Shown: positions 15,956-24,789, counted from the first letter of the stretch. The stretch: 64,000 bases of DNA from Mycobacterium lehmannii (GCF_002245535.1 NZ_NKCN01000003.1:124001-188000); one strand, 5' to 3'. Numbers and translations are program-made. Notes: a model not told the origin generated them from the letters alone.

Positions 15956-17053
15956 TCACTGTGCGCCCACTGCGGCACCGACGTCTATGCCGTAGAGCTC
16001 GGCGGCATTGCGCCAGCACAGCTTGTCGCGCTGCTCGTCGGTGTAAGCGGAGGGCACCGTCAGCTCGTTGAGCTGCCAGTGTGGATAGCTCGACCCGTAC
16101 ATCACCATGTCGTCCTTGCCGGTGAAGCTCAACCACTCGCCGGCGTAGTCCACATCGCCGGGCCCGTCCATCGCGCCCTGCACGAAGTAGGTGTGGCCGG
16201 GCAGGTAGTCGCTGGGCATCCGCGGCGCCCACGGGGTCTGCTCCAGATGTGGGCGCCCGAAACAGTCCATCCGCCAGATGAACGGCGTCAACAGGTCCGC
16301 CGCCCCATCGGCCCAGACGAACTTCAGCGTCGGCATCCTTTCGAATACCCCTTCGACGATGAGATTCATCAGGTGGTACAGGTAGTTCAGCGCCATGAAG
16401 CTGACGTAGTTCTCGTAGGTCCTCGGCACGCCCGACGGCGTCGGCGCGTACTGGACACCCGCCCCCACTTCGATGTGCACCGCGACCGGCAGGTTGGCCT
16501 CGTTGGCGGCCTCCCACAGCGGCCAGTACTGCGGCTTGCCGTACAACTCGCGGGACTGCAGGGGCACACCGATCTGCACGACCCGGGGATGGTCGGCGTA
16601 TTTGGCGATCTCTCGCAGCGAACCGGAGATGTCGTCGGGGTTGACCCGGATGGTGCCGCGGAACTTCTCGGCGTACGGGTTGTCCTCGAGCCAGCGGCTG
16701 ACCAGCATCTCGTTGTGGCCCGCCGCGATCGCGGTGCCCAGATGCCGGTCCGGCATGATGCCGCGGGTCATCGGATGCAGGATTGCGACGTCGACGCCGC
16801 GCTCGTCGAACAGATGCCCGCCGACGAACTCGGGGTCCGAGCCGGGGTAGCGGCGGTCATCCTCGGTGCCGGGGGCGTACTCGCCGCCGGGAGCGCCGTA
16901 CCAGTCCATCTCGTAGTCGGGGAACCCGCGGCTCTTGAAGGGCTCGCGAAGGAAGCTGCGGAAGTCCTTGTTCGACTTGCTGAAGATGTGCACGCTGGCA
17001 TCGATGACGGGGGTTTCGTAACCAGGCGGGGTCCCGTCCTGAATATGCATCAC
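15956..17053 (-). CDS. Amidohydrolase 2 (ACMSD-like) family protein
   Basis: About 365 residues, the same family as the gene at 14776 but clearly diverged. The first metal motif reads DASVH, followed later by ILHPMTRG and VAVHIEVGAG, and MYGSSYPHW at the C-terminal metal region, where the usual Asp is Ser (SSYPHW against SSDYPHW). Loss of that Asp may change metal use. GGAGG sits 9 bases before GTG 17053, which I prefer; TTG 17056 and ATG 17050 are alternatives. It is the first gene of the minus-strand unit and is divergent from the acyl-CoA dehydrogenase operon. Confidence 0.87.
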   Translation of the reverse strand: MMHIQDGTPPGYETPVIDASVHIFSKSNKDFRSFLREPFKSRGFPDYEMDWYGAPGGEYAPGTEDDRRYPGSDPEFVGGHLFDERGVDVAILHPMTRGIMPDRHLGTAIAAGHNEMLVSRWLEDNPYAEKFRGTIRVNPDDISGSLREIAKYADHPRVVQIGVPLQSRELYGKPQYWPLWEAANEANLPVAVHIEVGAGVQYAPTPSGVPRTYENYVSFMALNYLYHLMNLIVEGVFERMPTLKFVWADGAADLLTPFIWRMDCFGRPHLEQTPWAPRMPSDYLPGHTYFVQGAMDGPGDVDYAGEWLSFTGKDDMVMYGSSYPHWQLNELTVPSAYTDEQRDKLCWRNAAELYGIDVGAAVGAQ

Positions 17054-17152
17054 CAAGGCTGTCCTCCGATGTCATCCGGCCGTCGGCAGGCGCAGAAGAG
17101 CGCTGCGCGAGCGCCGAACACCTCCCAGTGTAAAGCGTTGTTCTTCAATCGC

Positions 17153-17167
17153 AAGAATCTAGTTCTC
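17153..17167. promoter_or_regulatory. GAGAA-N5-TTCTC-like inverted repeat, amidohydrolase side
   Basis: The bases read AAGAATCTAGTTCTC, one mismatch from the repeated GAGAA-N5-TTCTC pattern. It lies 100 bases upstream of the minus-strand amidohydrolase start. AAGCGTT (17133-17139) and AACGCTT (17173-17179) flank it as an outer inverted repeat. Confidence 0.5.
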
Positions 17168-17222
17168 GACAAAACGCTTACTTTTGCGCAGGTCAGGGTG
17201 TCTGCTGGTCAGCTGCATGACA

Positions 17223-17240
17223 CACGTTATGCGAAACGTG
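17223..17240. promoter_or_regulatory. CACGTT-N6-AACGTG palindrome
   Basis: A perfect 6-bp inverted repeat with a 6-base spacer in the divergent gap 17054-17331. It differs from the GAGAA-type sites on either side and may be a second operator for the two divergent units. Confidence 0.35.
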
Positions 17241-17275
17241 GTAGTCACGTCGTGAGAACGGTTACGCCGCGATTG

Positions 17276-17290
17276 GAGAATGTTATTCTC
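17276..17290. promoter_or_regulatory. GAGAA-N5-TTCTC inverted repeat upstream of acyl-CoA dehydrogenase operon
   Basis: The bases read GAGAATGTTATTCTC, extending to perfect 6-bp arms around GTT. It lies 42 bases before GTG 17332. It is one of the best matches to the motif shared across the window. Confidence 0.6.
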
Positions 17291-17331
17291 GCTGCGACGC
17301 GTTGCCCATCTTCGAGGCCCCGGGAGGCTTG

Positions 17332-18339
17332 GTGTTACTGGAGTTCGACGCCGATCAGCGGCTCTGGCAGGGGACCGTGCGCGACGCGGTGAGCAAGCAG
17401 TGCCCGGCCTCGCTGATCCGCGGCATCGCCGAGAACGGGGTGGACCCGGCGCCACTCTGGAAGACCTACGTCGACGCCGGGTGGACCGAGTTGGCCGACG
17501 CTGAGAACGCGGTCGAACTCGCGATCGTGCTCGAGGAGCTGGGCCGGGCCACCGACCCCACGCCGTTTCTGGCGACGCTGACCCAGTTCGCGCCGTTGGC
17601 CGGCGACCGTTTCGATGCGCAACAGGCCGGCACGGCGGTGTACGACGGCGTGTCCGCCCACCGGGTCGCCGACGGGTGGGTACTCGACGGCACCGCTCAC
17701 CACGTGCTCGACGGTGACCGTGCCGAGCGCTTCGCCGTGGTCACCGATGCCGGCGTCTTCATTGTCGACGCCGACCAGGTCACGTCGCGGCGCAGCCCGG
17801 TCTTCGATCCGGTCCTGCACGTCGCCGAGGTGTCGTTCGACGATGTTCGGGTGCCCGACACGGTGCGGGTCCGCGCCGACTCCGAACGCGCCCGCCATGT
17901 CGCGCTGACCGGTATGGCCGTCAGCACCGTCGGCGCCTGCCAGCGCATCCTGGATCTGGTGCTCGAGCACGTCAAGCAGCGCCAGCAGTTCGGGGTCGCG
18001 ATCGGTTCCTTCCAGGCCGTGCAGCACAAGGCCGTCGACATGCATGTCGCCATCGAACGCGCCAGGGCGCTGGCCTATTTCGCCGCGCTGACCATCGCCG
18101 AAGACGATCCGCGCCGACGGTTGGCGGCCGCCATGGCCAAGGCGTCGGCGGGGGAGGCGCAGGCGATCGTGTTCCGGCACGGGCTGCAACTGTTCGGCGC
18201 CATGGGATTCACGTGGGAGAACGACCTTCAATTCGCGCTGAAGCGGGCGAAGGCCGGCGAGCTGCTCCTCGGTGGCGCCGCCGAGCATCGCGCGATGATC
18301 GCGGAGGAATACAGGAGTAACAGTGCAGCTGTCCTTTGA
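17332..18339 (+). CDS. Acyl-CoA dehydrogenase family protein (short, probable partner subunit)
   Basis: About 335 residues, shorter than the usual 380-400. The C-terminal dehydrogenase domain is clear: QRQQFGVAIGSFQAVQHKAVDMHVAIERARAL and LQLFGAMGFTWENDLQFALKRAK. The N-terminal part is divergent and lacks the flavin-contacting TEP/SG segments seen in the next gene. I chose GTG 17332 behind GGGAGG, since TTG 17302 lies directly behind the operator-like repeat. It overlaps the next acyl-CoA dehydrogenase by 17 bases. In mycobacterial steroid catabolism such adjacent pairs form alpha2beta2 enzymes, so a heterotetramer is likely here. Confidence 0.85.
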   Translation: MLLEFDADQRLWQGTVRDAVSKQCPASLIRGIAENGVDPAPLWKTYVDAGWTELADAENAVELAIVLEELGRATDPTPFLATLTQFAPLAGDRFDAQQAGTAVYDGVSAHRVADGWVLDGTAHHVLDGDRAERFAVVTDAGVFIVDADQVTSRRSPVFDPVLHVAEVSFDDVRVPDTVRVRADSERARHVALTGMAVSTVGACQRILDLVLEHVKQRQQFGVAIGSFQAVQHKAVDMHVAIERARALAYFAALTIAEDDPRRRLAAAMAKASAGEAQAIVFRHGLQLFGAMGFTWENDLQFALKRAKAGELLLGGAAEHRAMIAEEYRSNSAAVL

Positions 18340-19510
18340 CACGGACGTCGAGGAGTTCCGCGCCGAGTTCGCCGCCTTCCTCGACGAGCTTCTGCCCTCG
18401 GAGGCGCAGACGCTGGATCGGCCGAAGTCGGTGTCGCACATGCCGCAGTGGGCGCGCGACTGGCAGCGGCTGCTGTTCGACAACGGCTGGCTGCTGCCCG
18501 CTCAGCCGCCGGAGTTCGGTGGCCGCAACGCGACCGTGCTGCAACAGTTCGTGCATCTCGACGAGCTGTGCCGGCGACGGATCTACCACAGCTTCAACCC
18601 GCAGGGCGTCAACATCATTGCCGCGTCGCTGATTTCGTTCGGGTCCGACGAGCAGAAGCACCGCTGGGCGGTGCCGGTGCTGCGCGCCGAGAAGACGGCG
18701 TCGCTGGGGATGAGCGAGCCGAGCGCGGGTTCGGACCTGGCGTCGCTACGGACTCGCGCTGAGTTTGTCGACGGCCCGGACGGGCCCTACTTCGTCGTCA
18801 ACGGCCAGAAGGTGTGGACCTCGGGTGCGCATGACGCCGACTTCCTGCTGGCCTTCGTGCGCACCGACCCGGATGCGCCCAAGCACAAGGGCATCAGCGC
18901 GCTGATCATCCCGACGGACACCCCCGGTGTGGTGTGCCGGCCCTTCGCCGACATGACCGGCCAGGAGAACCTCGACTTCAACGAGGTCTTCTTCACCGAC
19001 GCCCGCGTCCCGGCCGAGAATCTCGTCGGCCCGCTCAACGGCGGCTGGGGCGTGGCCAACGGCTCACTCGGACACGAGCGCACGATGATGTGGCTAGGCT
19101 TCGCCGACCGGATCGACAACATGATCGCCGACTTCCGGCCCCGTACCGCGCTCGAACGCGACCAGTACGCCACGACGATCATGGACTACCAGGCGCTGCG
19201 GGCGATGGGTTCGGCGGCGCTGGCCCGCGCATCACGCGGAGAGGCGGACACCGCGTCGGTGTCGGTGCTGAAACTGTTCGGGTCGGAGGCCGAGCGGCAG
19301 GCGATGGAGAACGCGCTGACGGCCGCCGGGGCCGACGGGCTCACCCATCCCTCGCTGAGCGGGCCGTATGCCCACATGAACCTCGACCACTACTTCGCCA
19401 GCTGGTTCGAGCGCTACGCCCGAAGCTTCGGCGGGACGATCGCCGGGGGCACCTCGGAGATCCAGCGCAACATCATCGCCACCCAGGTGCTCGGCTTGCC
19501 GCGGCGCTGA
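18323..19510 (+). CDS. Acyl-CoA dehydrogenase
   Basis: Protein of 395 residues with full acyl-CoA dehydrogenase features: LGMSEPSAGSDLASL (flavin and substrate loop), VNGQKVWTSGAHDADF, VFFTDARVPAENLVG, and GGTIAGGTSEIQRNIIATQVLGLPR at the C-terminus. It introduces the alpha-beta double bond in acyl-CoA with FAD. GTG 18323 follows AGGAG at 18313-18317 and overlaps the preceding short paralogue, which supports a mixed oligomer. Enoyl-CoA hydratase follows within 6 bases. Confidence 0.93.
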   Translation: MQLSFDTDVEEFRAEFAAFLDELLPSEAQTLDRPKSVSHMPQWARDWQRLLFDNGWLLPAQPPEFGGRNATVLQQFVHLDELCRRRIYHSFNPQGVNIIAASLISFGSDEQKHRWAVPVLRAEKTASLGMSEPSAGSDLASLRTRAEFVDGPDGPYFVVNGQKVWTSGAHDADFLLAFVRTDPDAPKHKGISALIIPTDTPGVVCRPFADMTGQENLDFNEVFFTDARVPAENLVGPLNGGWGVANGSLGHERTMMWLGFADRIDNMIADFRPRTALERDQYATTIMDYQALRAMGSAALARASRGEADTASVSVLKLFGSEAERQAMENALTAAGADGLTHPSLSGPYAHMNLDHYFASWFERYARSFGGTIAGGTSEIQRNIIATQVLGLPRR

Positions 19511-19515
19511 CCATC

Positions 19516-20295
19516 GTGCCCGAGACGCTCGACATCGACCGGGGCCACCCCGGAATCGTTGTGCTGCAATTGAGCCGGCCCCCGCAGCTCAACGCGATCA
19601 ACGCGGTCATGCGCGACGAGTTGAGGCGGACCTTCGCCGAGATCGCCGCAGACACGACGGTCAACGCCGTCGTGCTCACCGGCGCGGGCCGGGGGTTCTG
19701 CTCGGGCATCGACATGCGCAACTTCGGTCCCGACGCCGTGGACGAGTCCGCGCCCGCGATCGAGCGGCTGCGATTCCAAGAGGCCATGGCTGCTCTGCCA
19801 CAGGCGATCTGGGACCTGCCACAGCCCGTGGTAGCCGCGGTCAACGGGCCGTGCGTGGGTGCGGGACTCGCGCTGCTGTTGGCCTCCGACATCCGGATCT
19901 GTTCGGATGTCGCCACATTCGGCAACGCCGCGATCCTGCTGGGACTGTCCGGTGCGGAGATGGGCATGAGCTACCACCTGCCGCGGATCGTCGGAACCAG
20001 CGTCGCGGCCGACTGGATGCTGACCGGCCGTACCGTATCGGCCGAGGAGGCCGACCGCCGCGGCCTGGTCAGCGAGATCGTCGAAGCCGACGGCCTGGTC
20101 GACCGTGCGGTGCAGATCGCCTCGACCATCGCCGAACACGCACCCCTGGGGGTCCAACTGACCAAGCGGGCGCTGCAGGCCAACACCGATGCGCCCGGAC
20201 CGGCCGCCGCGATGGAATTGGAAAACCGCAACCAGGTGCTCAGCCATGCCACCGACGACGCGGCGCAGCGCCGCCGCAAGTGGTCCGGCGGCTGA
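19516..20295 (+). CDS. Enoyl-CoA hydratase/isomerase family protein
   Basis: Crotonase-fold protein of 259 residues. The oxyanion segments are GRGFCSGIDM near residue 60 and NGPCVGAGLALLLASDI near 110. The segment GLSGAEMGMSYHLPRIVG carries the usual glutamate region. GTG 19516 is five bases after the acyl-CoA dehydrogenase stop. The reaction is hydration of an enoyl-CoA or double-bond isomerisation, the step following the upstream dehydrogenases. The frame is open further upstream, but that part lies over the previous gene. Confidence 0.92.
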   Translation: MPETLDIDRGHPGIVVLQLSRPPQLNAINAVMRDELRRTFAEIAADTTVNAVVLTGAGRGFCSGIDMRNFGPDAVDESAPAIERLRFQEAMAALPQAIWDLPQPVVAAVNGPCVGAGLALLLASDIRICSDVATFGNAAILLGLSGAEMGMSYHLPRIVGTSVAADWMLTGRTVSAEEADRRGLVSEIVEADGLVDRAVQIASTIAEHAPLGVQLTKRALQANTDAPGPAAAMELENRNQVLSHATDDAAQRRRKWSGG

Positions 20296-20317
20296 GCCTC
20301 ACACGGAAGGACGAGCA

Positions 20318-21616
20318 GTGGCCTGGGATTTCTCGACCGACCCGGACTGGGCCGACCAACTCGAGTGGGTCGAAGATTTCGTGCGCAACGAGTGCGAGCC
20401 GATCGACTATATCGTCAAGGAGTCGCACGACCTGCGCGATCCGGTGCGCCAGGCGCTGATCCCGCCATTGCAGGAAATCGTCAAGGAACGCGGACTGTGG
20501 GCGACTCACCTCGGCCCCCATCTCGGCGGCCCCGGCTACGGCCAGGTCAAGCTCGCGTTGCTCAACGAGATACTCGGCCGGTCGGAAAGCGCGCCGATCG
20601 TCTTCGGTTCGCAGGCACCGGATTCCGGTAACAGCGAGATCCTCGCCCATTACGGCACACCCGAACTCAAGGAGCGCTATCTCGAGCCCTTGCTGGACAA
20701 CCGGATCGTGTCCTGCTTCTCGATGACCGAACCGCACGGCGGCGCGGACCCGAAGGTGTTCACCACCACCGCGACGCAGGACGGTGACCACTGGGTGATC
20801 AACGGCGAGAAGTGGTACTCCTCCTTCGCCTCGATGGCGTCGTTCATCATCGTCATGGCGATGACCGACCCGGATGCCCCGCCCTACCAACGGTATTCGA
20901 TGTTCGTGGTGCCGGGCGACACGCCGGGCATCAACGTGCTGCGTGACGTCGGGCTGGGATACCAGCCGCTCGGCGGCGGGGGACGTGAGGGCTACGTCCG
21001 CTACGAGAACGTCCGGGTGCCCGCCGACCACATGCTCGGCCCCCGGGGCGGGGCGTTCGTGGTGGCTCAGACGCGCCTCGGTGGCGGTCGCATCCACCAC
21101 GCCATGCGCACCGTCGGCCTGGTCCGGCGGATCTTCGACATGCTCACCGAGCGGGCGGTCTCGCGCTACAGCCAGGGCGAGGTGCTGGCCAACAAGCAGA
21201 TGGTGCAGGAGATGGTCGCCGACTCGTGGATGGAGATTGAGGCGTTCCGGCTTCTGACACTTCAGACCGCGTGGAAGATCGACAAGTTCAACGACTACAA
21301 GGCCGTCCGGGCCGACATCTCAGCGGTCAAGGCGATGATGCAGAAGGTGCTGCACGACGTGTCGGCGCGGGCACTGCAACTCCACGGCTCGCTGGGCACG
21401 TCGCACGAGATGCCGTTCGTGCAGTACCTGACCGAGTCCTTCGTCCTGGGTCTGGCCGACGGGCCGACCGAGGTGCACAAGGTAACGCTGGCGCGGCTTC
21501 TGCTCAAAAACGTCGAGCCGGCGCCGGACGTGTTCCCATCCGAGCACCTGCTGCGCAAGCGGGCCGCAGCGGAAGCCAAGTTCGCCGACAAACTCGCGGG
21601 CATACCGCGCACCTGA
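20318..21616 (+). CDS. Acyl-CoA dehydrogenase (ACAD10/11-like branch)
   Basis: Protein of 432 residues, a third acyl-CoA dehydrogenase in this operon but from a different branch. It has CFSMTEPHGGADPKVF, VINGEKWYSSFASMASF, GGGGREGYVRYENVRVPADHMLG and a C-terminal FVLGLADGPTEVHKVTLARLLL. GTG 20318 is preceded by GGAAGGA at 20305-20311. The GPTEVH ending and the long N-terminus resemble ACAD10/11-like enzymes that handle hydroxylated or long acyl-CoAs. It lies between enoyl-CoA hydratase and an SDR. Confidence 0.92.
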   Translation: MAWDFSTDPDWADQLEWVEDFVRNECEPIDYIVKESHDLRDPVRQALIPPLQEIVKERGLWATHLGPHLGGPGYGQVKLALLNEILGRSESAPIVFGSQAPDSGNSEILAHYGTPELKERYLEPLLDNRIVSCFSMTEPHGGADPKVFTTTATQDGDHWVINGEKWYSSFASMASFIIVMAMTDPDAPPYQRYSMFVVPGDTPGINVLRDVGLGYQPLGGGGREGYVRYENVRVPADHMLGPRGGAFVVAQTRLGGGRIHHAMRTVGLVRRIFDMLTERAVSRYSQGEVLANKQMVQEMVADSWMEIEAFRLLTLQTAWKIDKFNDYKAVRADISAVKAMMQKVLHDVSARALQLHGSLGTSHEMPFVQYLTESFVLGLADGPTEVHKVTLARLLLKNVEPAPDVFPSEHLLRKRAAAEAKFADKLAGIPRT

Positions 21617-21628
21617 GGAGGTCGATCG

Positions 21629-22408
21629 ATGTCGTGTGACGGCAAGGTCGCGTTGGTGACCGGCTGCAGCCGGGGGCTGGGCAAGGCGATCGCGCAGCGC
21701 CTGGCGCAGGAGGGGGCGACCGTCGCGCTGACCGCGCGCACCATGGAGCCCGACCCGAAGTACCAAGGCTCGCTGCGTGAGACGCTCAAGGAGATCCAGG
21801 CCGGCGGTTGCACGGCGATCGCGGTGCCCGCCGACCTGTCCGACAGCGCAGAGCGGGAGAGTCTCTTCGCCGAGGTCGTCGACCACGTCGGCGCCCCAGA
21901 CATTCTGGTCAACAACGCGGCCGTCACGTTCCTGCGTCCACTCGACCAGTTTCCCGAGCGTCGGGTGAAGCTGATGATCGAGATGCATGTGATGGCGCCG
22001 TTGCATCTGACTCAGTTGGCCATTCCCGCCATGCGCGAGCGTGGTCGCGGGTGGGTGCTCAACGTGACGTCGGTGTGCGGTGACCTGCCGGAGGGGCCGC
22101 CGTTCTCCGACTTCGACCGCAGCGCGGGGTTCGGCGTGTACGGGACCGTGAAGGCAGCGCTGAACAGGTTGACGAAAAGCCTTGCGGCCGAATTGTACGA
22201 CGACGGCATCGCGGTCAACGCCGCGGCGCCGACGAATCCCGTCGCCACGCCCGGCGCGGGGACCCTCGACCTCGCCAAGACCGACACCGAGGACATCTCG
22301 CTGATCACCGAGACCGCGTACCTGTTGTGCACAGGCGAGCCGAGAACGTTGACCGGCCACATCGCGCACACGCAGACCTTCCTGCGCGAGGTGGGGAAGC
22401 TGCCGTGA
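21629..22408 (+). CDS. Short-chain dehydrogenase/reductase
   Basis: SDR of 259 residues. The cofactor motif is TGCSRGLG (11-18), NNAA near 96-99, and the catalytic residues are Ser148, Tyr171 and Lys175 (YGTVK). No acidic residue directly after strand 2 forces NAD over NADP; TARTMEP there suggests NADP. ATG 21629 follows TGAGGAGG. An insertion of about 20 residues before the active Tyr (GDLPEGPPFSDFDRSAGFG) is longer than in simple SDRs. Probable hydroxyacyl or alcohol dehydrogenase of the same pathway. Confidence 0.92.
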   Translation: MSCDGKVALVTGCSRGLGKAIAQRLAQEGATVALTARTMEPDPKYQGSLRETLKEIQAGGCTAIAVPADLSDSAERESLFAEVVDHVGAPDILVNNAAVTFLRPLDQFPERRVKLMIEMHVMAPLHLTQLAIPAMRERGRGWVLNVTSVCGDLPEGPPFSDFDRSAGFGVYGTVKAALNRLTKSLAAELYDDGIAVNAAAPTNPVATPGAGTLDLAKTDTEDISLITETAYLLCTGEPRTLTGHIAHTQTFLREVGKLP

Positions 22409-22426
22409 CGCACCGGACCTGCCCCG

Positions 22427-22483
22427 CGAGTGTGGGATTGATCGACGCTTTTCGCCAGGAAGCGTGCGTTAAGCCCACACTCG
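22427..22483. repeat. Nested inverted repeat in the SDR to monooxygenase gap
   Basis: CGAGTGTGGG at 22427-22436 pairs with CCCACACTCG at 22474-22483. Inside it, ACGCTT at 22445-22450 pairs with AAGCGT at 22460-22465. The element fills the 85-base gap before the GTG at 22494. It could be a dispersed mycobacterial palindrome, an attenuator or a processing site. Confidence 0.5.
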
Positions 22484-22493
22484 GGCCAGAAAA

Positions 22494-23621
22494 GTGAAGG
22501 TCCAGCCCGCAGCGTATCTGCGCACCACGTTGCCGCTGGATCTGTCGGTGCTCGACACTCTCGACAGCGGTCGCTACCACTCGATCTGGATGCCGGATCA
22601 CATGGTCAGCTTCTGGCCCGACTCGATCTGGACCCCCGAATTCACCGATCTGGCAACCGTTTCGCCGTCCCCGCACCGCCACCTGGACGCGATGGCGGTC
22701 GCGGCGGCCGCCGCAGTGTTGACCGATAGCGTCCCGCTGGTGACCAGCGTGATCGACACCGTGCGCAGGCATCCGGTGATGCTGGCGCAGAGTGCGCTCA
22801 CCATCGACCACCTCGCCAATGGCCGCTTCATCCTGGGTCTCGGCAGCGGTGAGACCGAGAACACCGTGCCCTACGGGTTCGACTTCGACCGGCCCGTCAG
22901 CCGTTTCGAGGAGGCGCTGGAGGTAATCCGGTTGCTGTGGGACAGCGAGGGGCCCGTCGATTACGACGGCCGGTTCTACCGGCTGCACCACGCGCGGCTC
23001 GACACCGAGCCATTCGAGGGTTGGCCGCCGCGGATCTGGATCGGCGGCAGCGGCCCGCGGACGCTGGACATCGTCGGTCGCTACGCCGACGGCTGGTGGC
23101 CGACGGGCGCGTGGACTCCCGAGGACTATGCCGACAAGCTCACCGCCGTACGGCGTTCGGCCGAACGGGCGGGCCGCGACCCGGCGGCGATCACGCCGTG
23201 CTACATCCAGATCTGCGTGATGGGTCGCGACGAGGCCGCAGTCGAGGAGATCCTCGCTGCGCCTCTGGTGAAGTCCTTCCTGCTGCAGGTGTCGGCGGAG
23301 TTCTTGCGCGGCTTGGGTTTCGAGCACCCGATGGGCCGGGACTGGCGCGGCTATCAGGACATCGACCCCGCCGTGCTGACGCGCGAGCGGATCGTCGAGT
23401 TCCTCGACGCGGTACGGCCGGAGATGATCCTGGCCGTCATCCCGCACGGCACCCCGGCACAGGTCGCCCGCACCATCAAGGACTACGTCGACGCCGGGCT
23501 GCGGGTGCCAAAGATCCTCGACTATGGGGGAATGGCCGGCATTCAATACGCCGCCACGTCGGCGCAGAATGTGCGCGACGCGGAGGACGAACTGATGCGC
23601 TTGTGTGGAGACGTCGAGTGA
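22494..23621 (+). CDS. Luciferase-like (F420 or FMN-dependent) oxidoreductase
   Basis: Protein of 375 residues of the bacterial luciferase-like fold. LTIDHLANGRFILGLGSGETENTVPYG is the typical cofactor and phosphate loop, FEEALEVIRLLWDSEGPVDYDGRFYRL is the family signature, and PRIWIGGSGPRTLDIVGRYADGWWPTG follows. In mycobacteria most of this branch use F420, but FMN cannot be excluded. The start GTG 22494 has no strong ribosome site, and the gene follows the nested inverted repeat, so expression may differ from the upstream genes. The stop overlaps the sulfotransferase start. Confidence 0.88.
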   Translation: MKVQPAAYLRTTLPLDLSVLDTLDSGRYHSIWMPDHMVSFWPDSIWTPEFTDLATVSPSPHRHLDAMAVAAAAAVLTDSVPLVTSVIDTVRRHPVMLAQSALTIDHLANGRFILGLGSGETENTVPYGFDFDRPVSRFEEALEVIRLLWDSEGPVDYDGRFYRLHHARLDTEPFEGWPPRIWIGGSGPRTLDIVGRYADGWWPTGAWTPEDYADKLTAVRRSAERAGRDPAAITPCYIQICVMGRDEAAVEEILAAPLVKSFLLQVSAEFLRGLGFEHPMGRDWRGYQDIDPAVLTRERIVEFLDAVRPEMILAVIPHGTPAQVARTIKDYVDAGLRVPKILDYGGMAGIQYAATSAQNVRDAEDELMRLCGDVE

Positions 23622-24787
23622 CCGGCCTGTTGAACGCCGCGGAATTGCTGGCGCATGCCGAGGCCGCGACCGGCCTGCACGATTACGGGGACCCGACGCT
23701 GCCGGAGCGGTTCGCTCTGGTGGTGCAGCATCTGAACGAGGTCGGCATGGACGCCGACGGCAGGCGGCGCGCCGCGGAGGTGTGTCACTGGCTGCTGGCG
23801 TCGCGGCTGGAGTTCTTCGAGGACCGCCGCCGGTTCCCGGTCGCCGACGAGGTGATCGAGCGGCCGATGTTCGTCACCGGTGAACCCCGGTCGGGCACCA
23901 CGCTGATGCACGCGCTGATGTCGGTCGACCCGGCCGCGCGCGCACTGCGGTTCTGGGAGGTGATGTATCCGTCGCCGCCGCCGGGCACTGCAGCCGGAGA
24001 CGATGCCCGCCGCGCACGCGCCGATGCCGACTGGCGGGAGATCAACGCCAAGTTGCCGAAGTGGTTGCACAGCCACCCCTACAACGACATGTTGGGTGAC
24101 GGCCTGCCCGAGGACGAGCGGACGTGGGCGTTCGACTTCCGGGTGCTGACACCGACGGCGTGGTGGCGGGTGCCGATGCAGACCGTGGTCGGGGGACTGC
24201 CCACCGATGCCGCTGCCCAGTACGCGATCCACAAGGCGATGCTGCAGCAGTTCCAGTTCCGGCGGCCCAAAAAACAGTGGGTGCTCAAGGGTTTTCACGG
24301 GTTTCGCCTCAAGGAGCTCTTCAACGCCTATCCCGATGCCACGCTGATGTGGCTGCACCGCGATCCGGTACAGGTCGCGGCGTCGCGCACGATGATGATG
24401 GCCGACATTCTCGAGGGCATCGTCGGACCGGTCGACCTGCGCGCCGCGGCCAAGATGCATTTGCAGCTGACCCGCGAGAGCATCGCGAACACGATGAGCA
24501 ACCCGCTGGTGGACGACCCGCGAATCCTGCACGTGCGCTACACCGCCTTCATCGCCGACCAGGTGGGCACCGTGCGCCGGTACTACGAGTTCCGCGGCTC
24601 GACGCTCAGCGGGGAGGCCGAGGCCGCGATGCGCGCTTACCTCGCCGACAACCCCGGCGACCGGCACGGCAAGTTCCGCTATTCAACGAGCCTGCTCACC
24701 GACATCGGTGAGGACATCGGTGCACTGCACGACGAGTTCCGGCCCTTCCGTGAGCGTTTCGGCGTCCAGATCGAGAATCGGAACTAA
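23618..24787 (+). CDS. Sulfotransferase family protein
   Basis: Protein of 389 residues with the PAPS 5'-phosphosulfate loop FVTGEPRSGTTLMHALMS near residues 87-104 and a 3'-phosphate binding segment (ATLMWLHRDPVQVAASR). It belongs to the large actinobacterial sulfotransferase family that is common in sterol and lipid gene clusters. GTG 23618 overlaps the previous stop (GTGA). Sulfation of a hydroxylated lipid or sterol intermediate is possible, though many family members have no proven activity. The next gene starts 2 bases after its stop. Confidence 0.88.
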   Translation: MTGLLNAAELLAHAEAATGLHDYGDPTLPERFALVVQHLNEVGMDADGRRRAAEVCHWLLASRLEFFEDRRRFPVADEVIERPMFVTGEPRSGTTLMHALMSVDPAARALRFWEVMYPSPPPGTAAGDDARRARADADWREINAKLPKWLHSHPYNDMLGDGLPEDERTWAFDFRVLTPTAWWRVPMQTVVGGLPTDAAAQYAIHKAMLQQFQFRRPKKQWVLKGFHGFRLKELFNAYPDATLMWLHRDPVQVAASRTMMMADILEGIVGPVDLRAAAKMHLQLTRESIANTMSNPLVDDPRILHVRYTAFIADQVGTVRRYYEFRGSTLSGEAEAAMRAYLADNPGDRHGKFRYSTSLLTDIGEDIGALHDEFRPFRERFGVQIENRN

Positions 24788-24789
24788 AG

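Noticed and set aside
15893..17392. Open frame of 499 codons on the plus strand over the amidohydrolases
   Set aside because: Composition rich in Arg, Val and His without motifs, and it overlaps two well supported minus-strand genes.
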